Assembly: GCA_940671915.1 (NCBI GenBank)
Contig: CALNVZ010003434.1
Location: forward strand, 41,222,553 to 41,286,552
Origin: Paracentrotus lividus
Taxonomy: Eukaryota; Echinodermata; Echinoidea; Camarodonta; Echinidae
Length of the DNA: 64,000 nucleotides
Reading direction: 5' to 3'
The notes under the pieces were generated by a model. That model made no database searches. It saw only the letters and a program-made list of their open reading frames with translations, and had not been told where the DNA came from. Of this stretch, positions 61,883 through 64,000 are shown piece by piece (within the stretch, counting starts at the first letter, position 1; the number at the start of each line of letters is the position of its first letter). Both the position numbers and the translations under genes were made by a program.

Positions 61883-62188
61883 TTTCATAAGTTAAAATCT
61901 CGTTCTCGTGATAGCAGATAAATGTCGTGTCTGATTCGAGATCCGAACAGCCGATCCATATTTCCGAATCACCACCGGAAGATACCGAAGACTCGTAGAG
62001 GGTTTGTATCAGTAGCTCTTCATCCAGGGATGAGGGAACGAAGAGATGTGAGCCAACTGGTAATTCGGCATCCTCACATCCTACCTTAGCCTCAGCCCAT
62101 TTCATTGTGTCCCCATAGTTTAGTAGCTTGTAACATCGGGTGGAGCTGAGCGTCGGATGTGTCCACCCCTCAGGACAGGAATAAGTAT
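61883..62188 (-). CDS. C-type lectin domain exon, N-terminal two thirds
   Basis: An internal exon of a secreted or ectodomain C-type lectin gene. Read on the minus strand it follows a cag acceptor and ends at a GTAAGT donor. It is 306 nt, phase 1 at both ends. It opens with CPEGW, then RCYKLLNYG, the helix motif MKWAEAKVGC, and the core WIG motif as EIWIGCSDLE, and ends in ILTYE. These landmarks are in the right order and spacing for the first part of a long-form C-type lectin fold. Two extra cysteines (WIGC and FICYH) are visible. The split codon joins the exon at 60087-60218 to rebuild the family's conserved TYENWSPG. An upstream exon, presumably with a signal peptide, is required but not seen, so the gene is probably cut by the window edge. 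Confidence 0.87.
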
Positions 62189-62299
62189 CTGTATGAACGG
62201 TTTTTAAAAGAATCAAATCAATTTGTATAATTTATTTGAAAAACAATATTTTTCATAGACCGTTGACTACCTTACAGCTTCTTGACTACCTTACTATTT

Positions 62300-62361
62300 A
62301 ATTTATTTTGCCCCCATTGTTCAGTAGCTTATAACAACAAGTTGAGTTCAGGTGACCATCC
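62300..62361 (-). pseudogene. Decayed duplicate of the start of the C-type lectin exon
   Basis: About 110 bp upstream of the lectin exon on the same strand, the minus-strand sequence around ATAAGCTACTGAACAATGGG aligns with the exon stretch ACAAGCTACTAAACTATGGG (the YKLLNYG codons). Roughly 80 percent of about 38 aligned bases match. The alignment continues less well upstream into GGATGG (the GW codons) with small indels. The reading frame is broken and no acceptor is intact. It is best read as a remnant of a tandem lectin exon or gene duplication. Confidence 0.6.
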
Positions 62362-62372
62362 ATCCTGCTAAT

Positions 62373-62410
<38 letters not shown>

Positions 62411-62436
62411 CCGATGTATATATATATATATATATA
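62373..62436. repeat. Interrupted (TA)n microsatellite
   Basis: TA runs broken by CATA and CCGATG just left of the palindromic element. The CCGATG interruption resembles a decayed CCGAG element tip. Confidence 0.9.

Positions 62437-64000
<1,564 letters not shown>

Overview
This is an intron- and repeat-dominated stretch of an animal nuclear genome. It is AT-rich, full of (TA)n, (CA)n, (CT)n, (ATT)n and homopolymer tracts, and packed with inverted-repeat transposon relics. The few recognisable coding pieces are short exons with GT/AG splice sites and matching phases. The repeat style (fold-back elements with arms of short tandem units, tRNA-derived SINEs ending in (ATT)n, Jockey-like LINE remnants) and the lectin-type exons (C-type lectin plus PAN, a fucolectin-like domain) suggest a marine deuterostome, most likely an echinoderm such as a sea urchin. 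That assignment is inference.

Coding content. (1) At the right edge a minus-strand gene encodes a C-type lectin domain over two phase-1 exons (61883-62188 and 60087-60218), followed by a PAN/Apple-like last exon (58118-58419). Its 5' end lies beyond 62188 and probably outside the window. (2) A minus-strand first exon at 48938-49089 encodes the N-terminus of a P2X purinergic receptor, up to the usual exon 1/2 junction; I found no further P2X exons to the left, so intron 1 is long or runs out of the window. (3) A plus-strand candidate terminal exon of unknown family lies at 41254-41394. (4) A minus-strand fucolectin/F5-8C-like fragment lies at about 7957-8157, perhaps pseudogenic. (5) A 5'-truncated, frame-disrupted LINE lies on the minus strand at about 16103-17648.

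Layout. 1-7 kb: fold-back arrays of a ~25-bp unit and three small MITE copies. 7-13 kb: the lectin-like fragment, microsatellites and a 584-bp inverted-repeat element. 13-20.4 kb: an element built from a 26-bp unit, a pyrimidine-rich tract, the LINE, another ~25-bp-unit fold-back and a 997-bp Tc1-like element inside (TA)n. 20.4-28.7 kb: little identifiable. 28.7-33.3 kb: a 1.4-kb long-arm hairpin element, a purine-rich tract and a diverged 181-bp tandem duplication. 36-37 kb: three SINE copies. 41-43.7 kb: the orphan exon, a 680-bp palindromic element and a SINE tail. 48.9-50.8 kb: P2X exon 1 and its upstream region. 51.5-57.8 kb: the first copy of an ~850-bp palindrome, a 166-bp MITE with target-site duplication, and microsatellites. 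57.8-64 kb: the lectin gene with transposons in both introns, a decayed copy of its lectin exon, the second palindrome copy inside (TA)n, and a 221-bp tandem repeat starting at a mariner-type terminus.

The main theme is the density of nearly full-length inverted repeats, at least seven of 0.5-1.4 kb, any of which would form long double-stranded RNA if transcribed. No coherent multi-gene system is visible; the two best genes (P2X and lectin) share a strand but nothing links them functionally.
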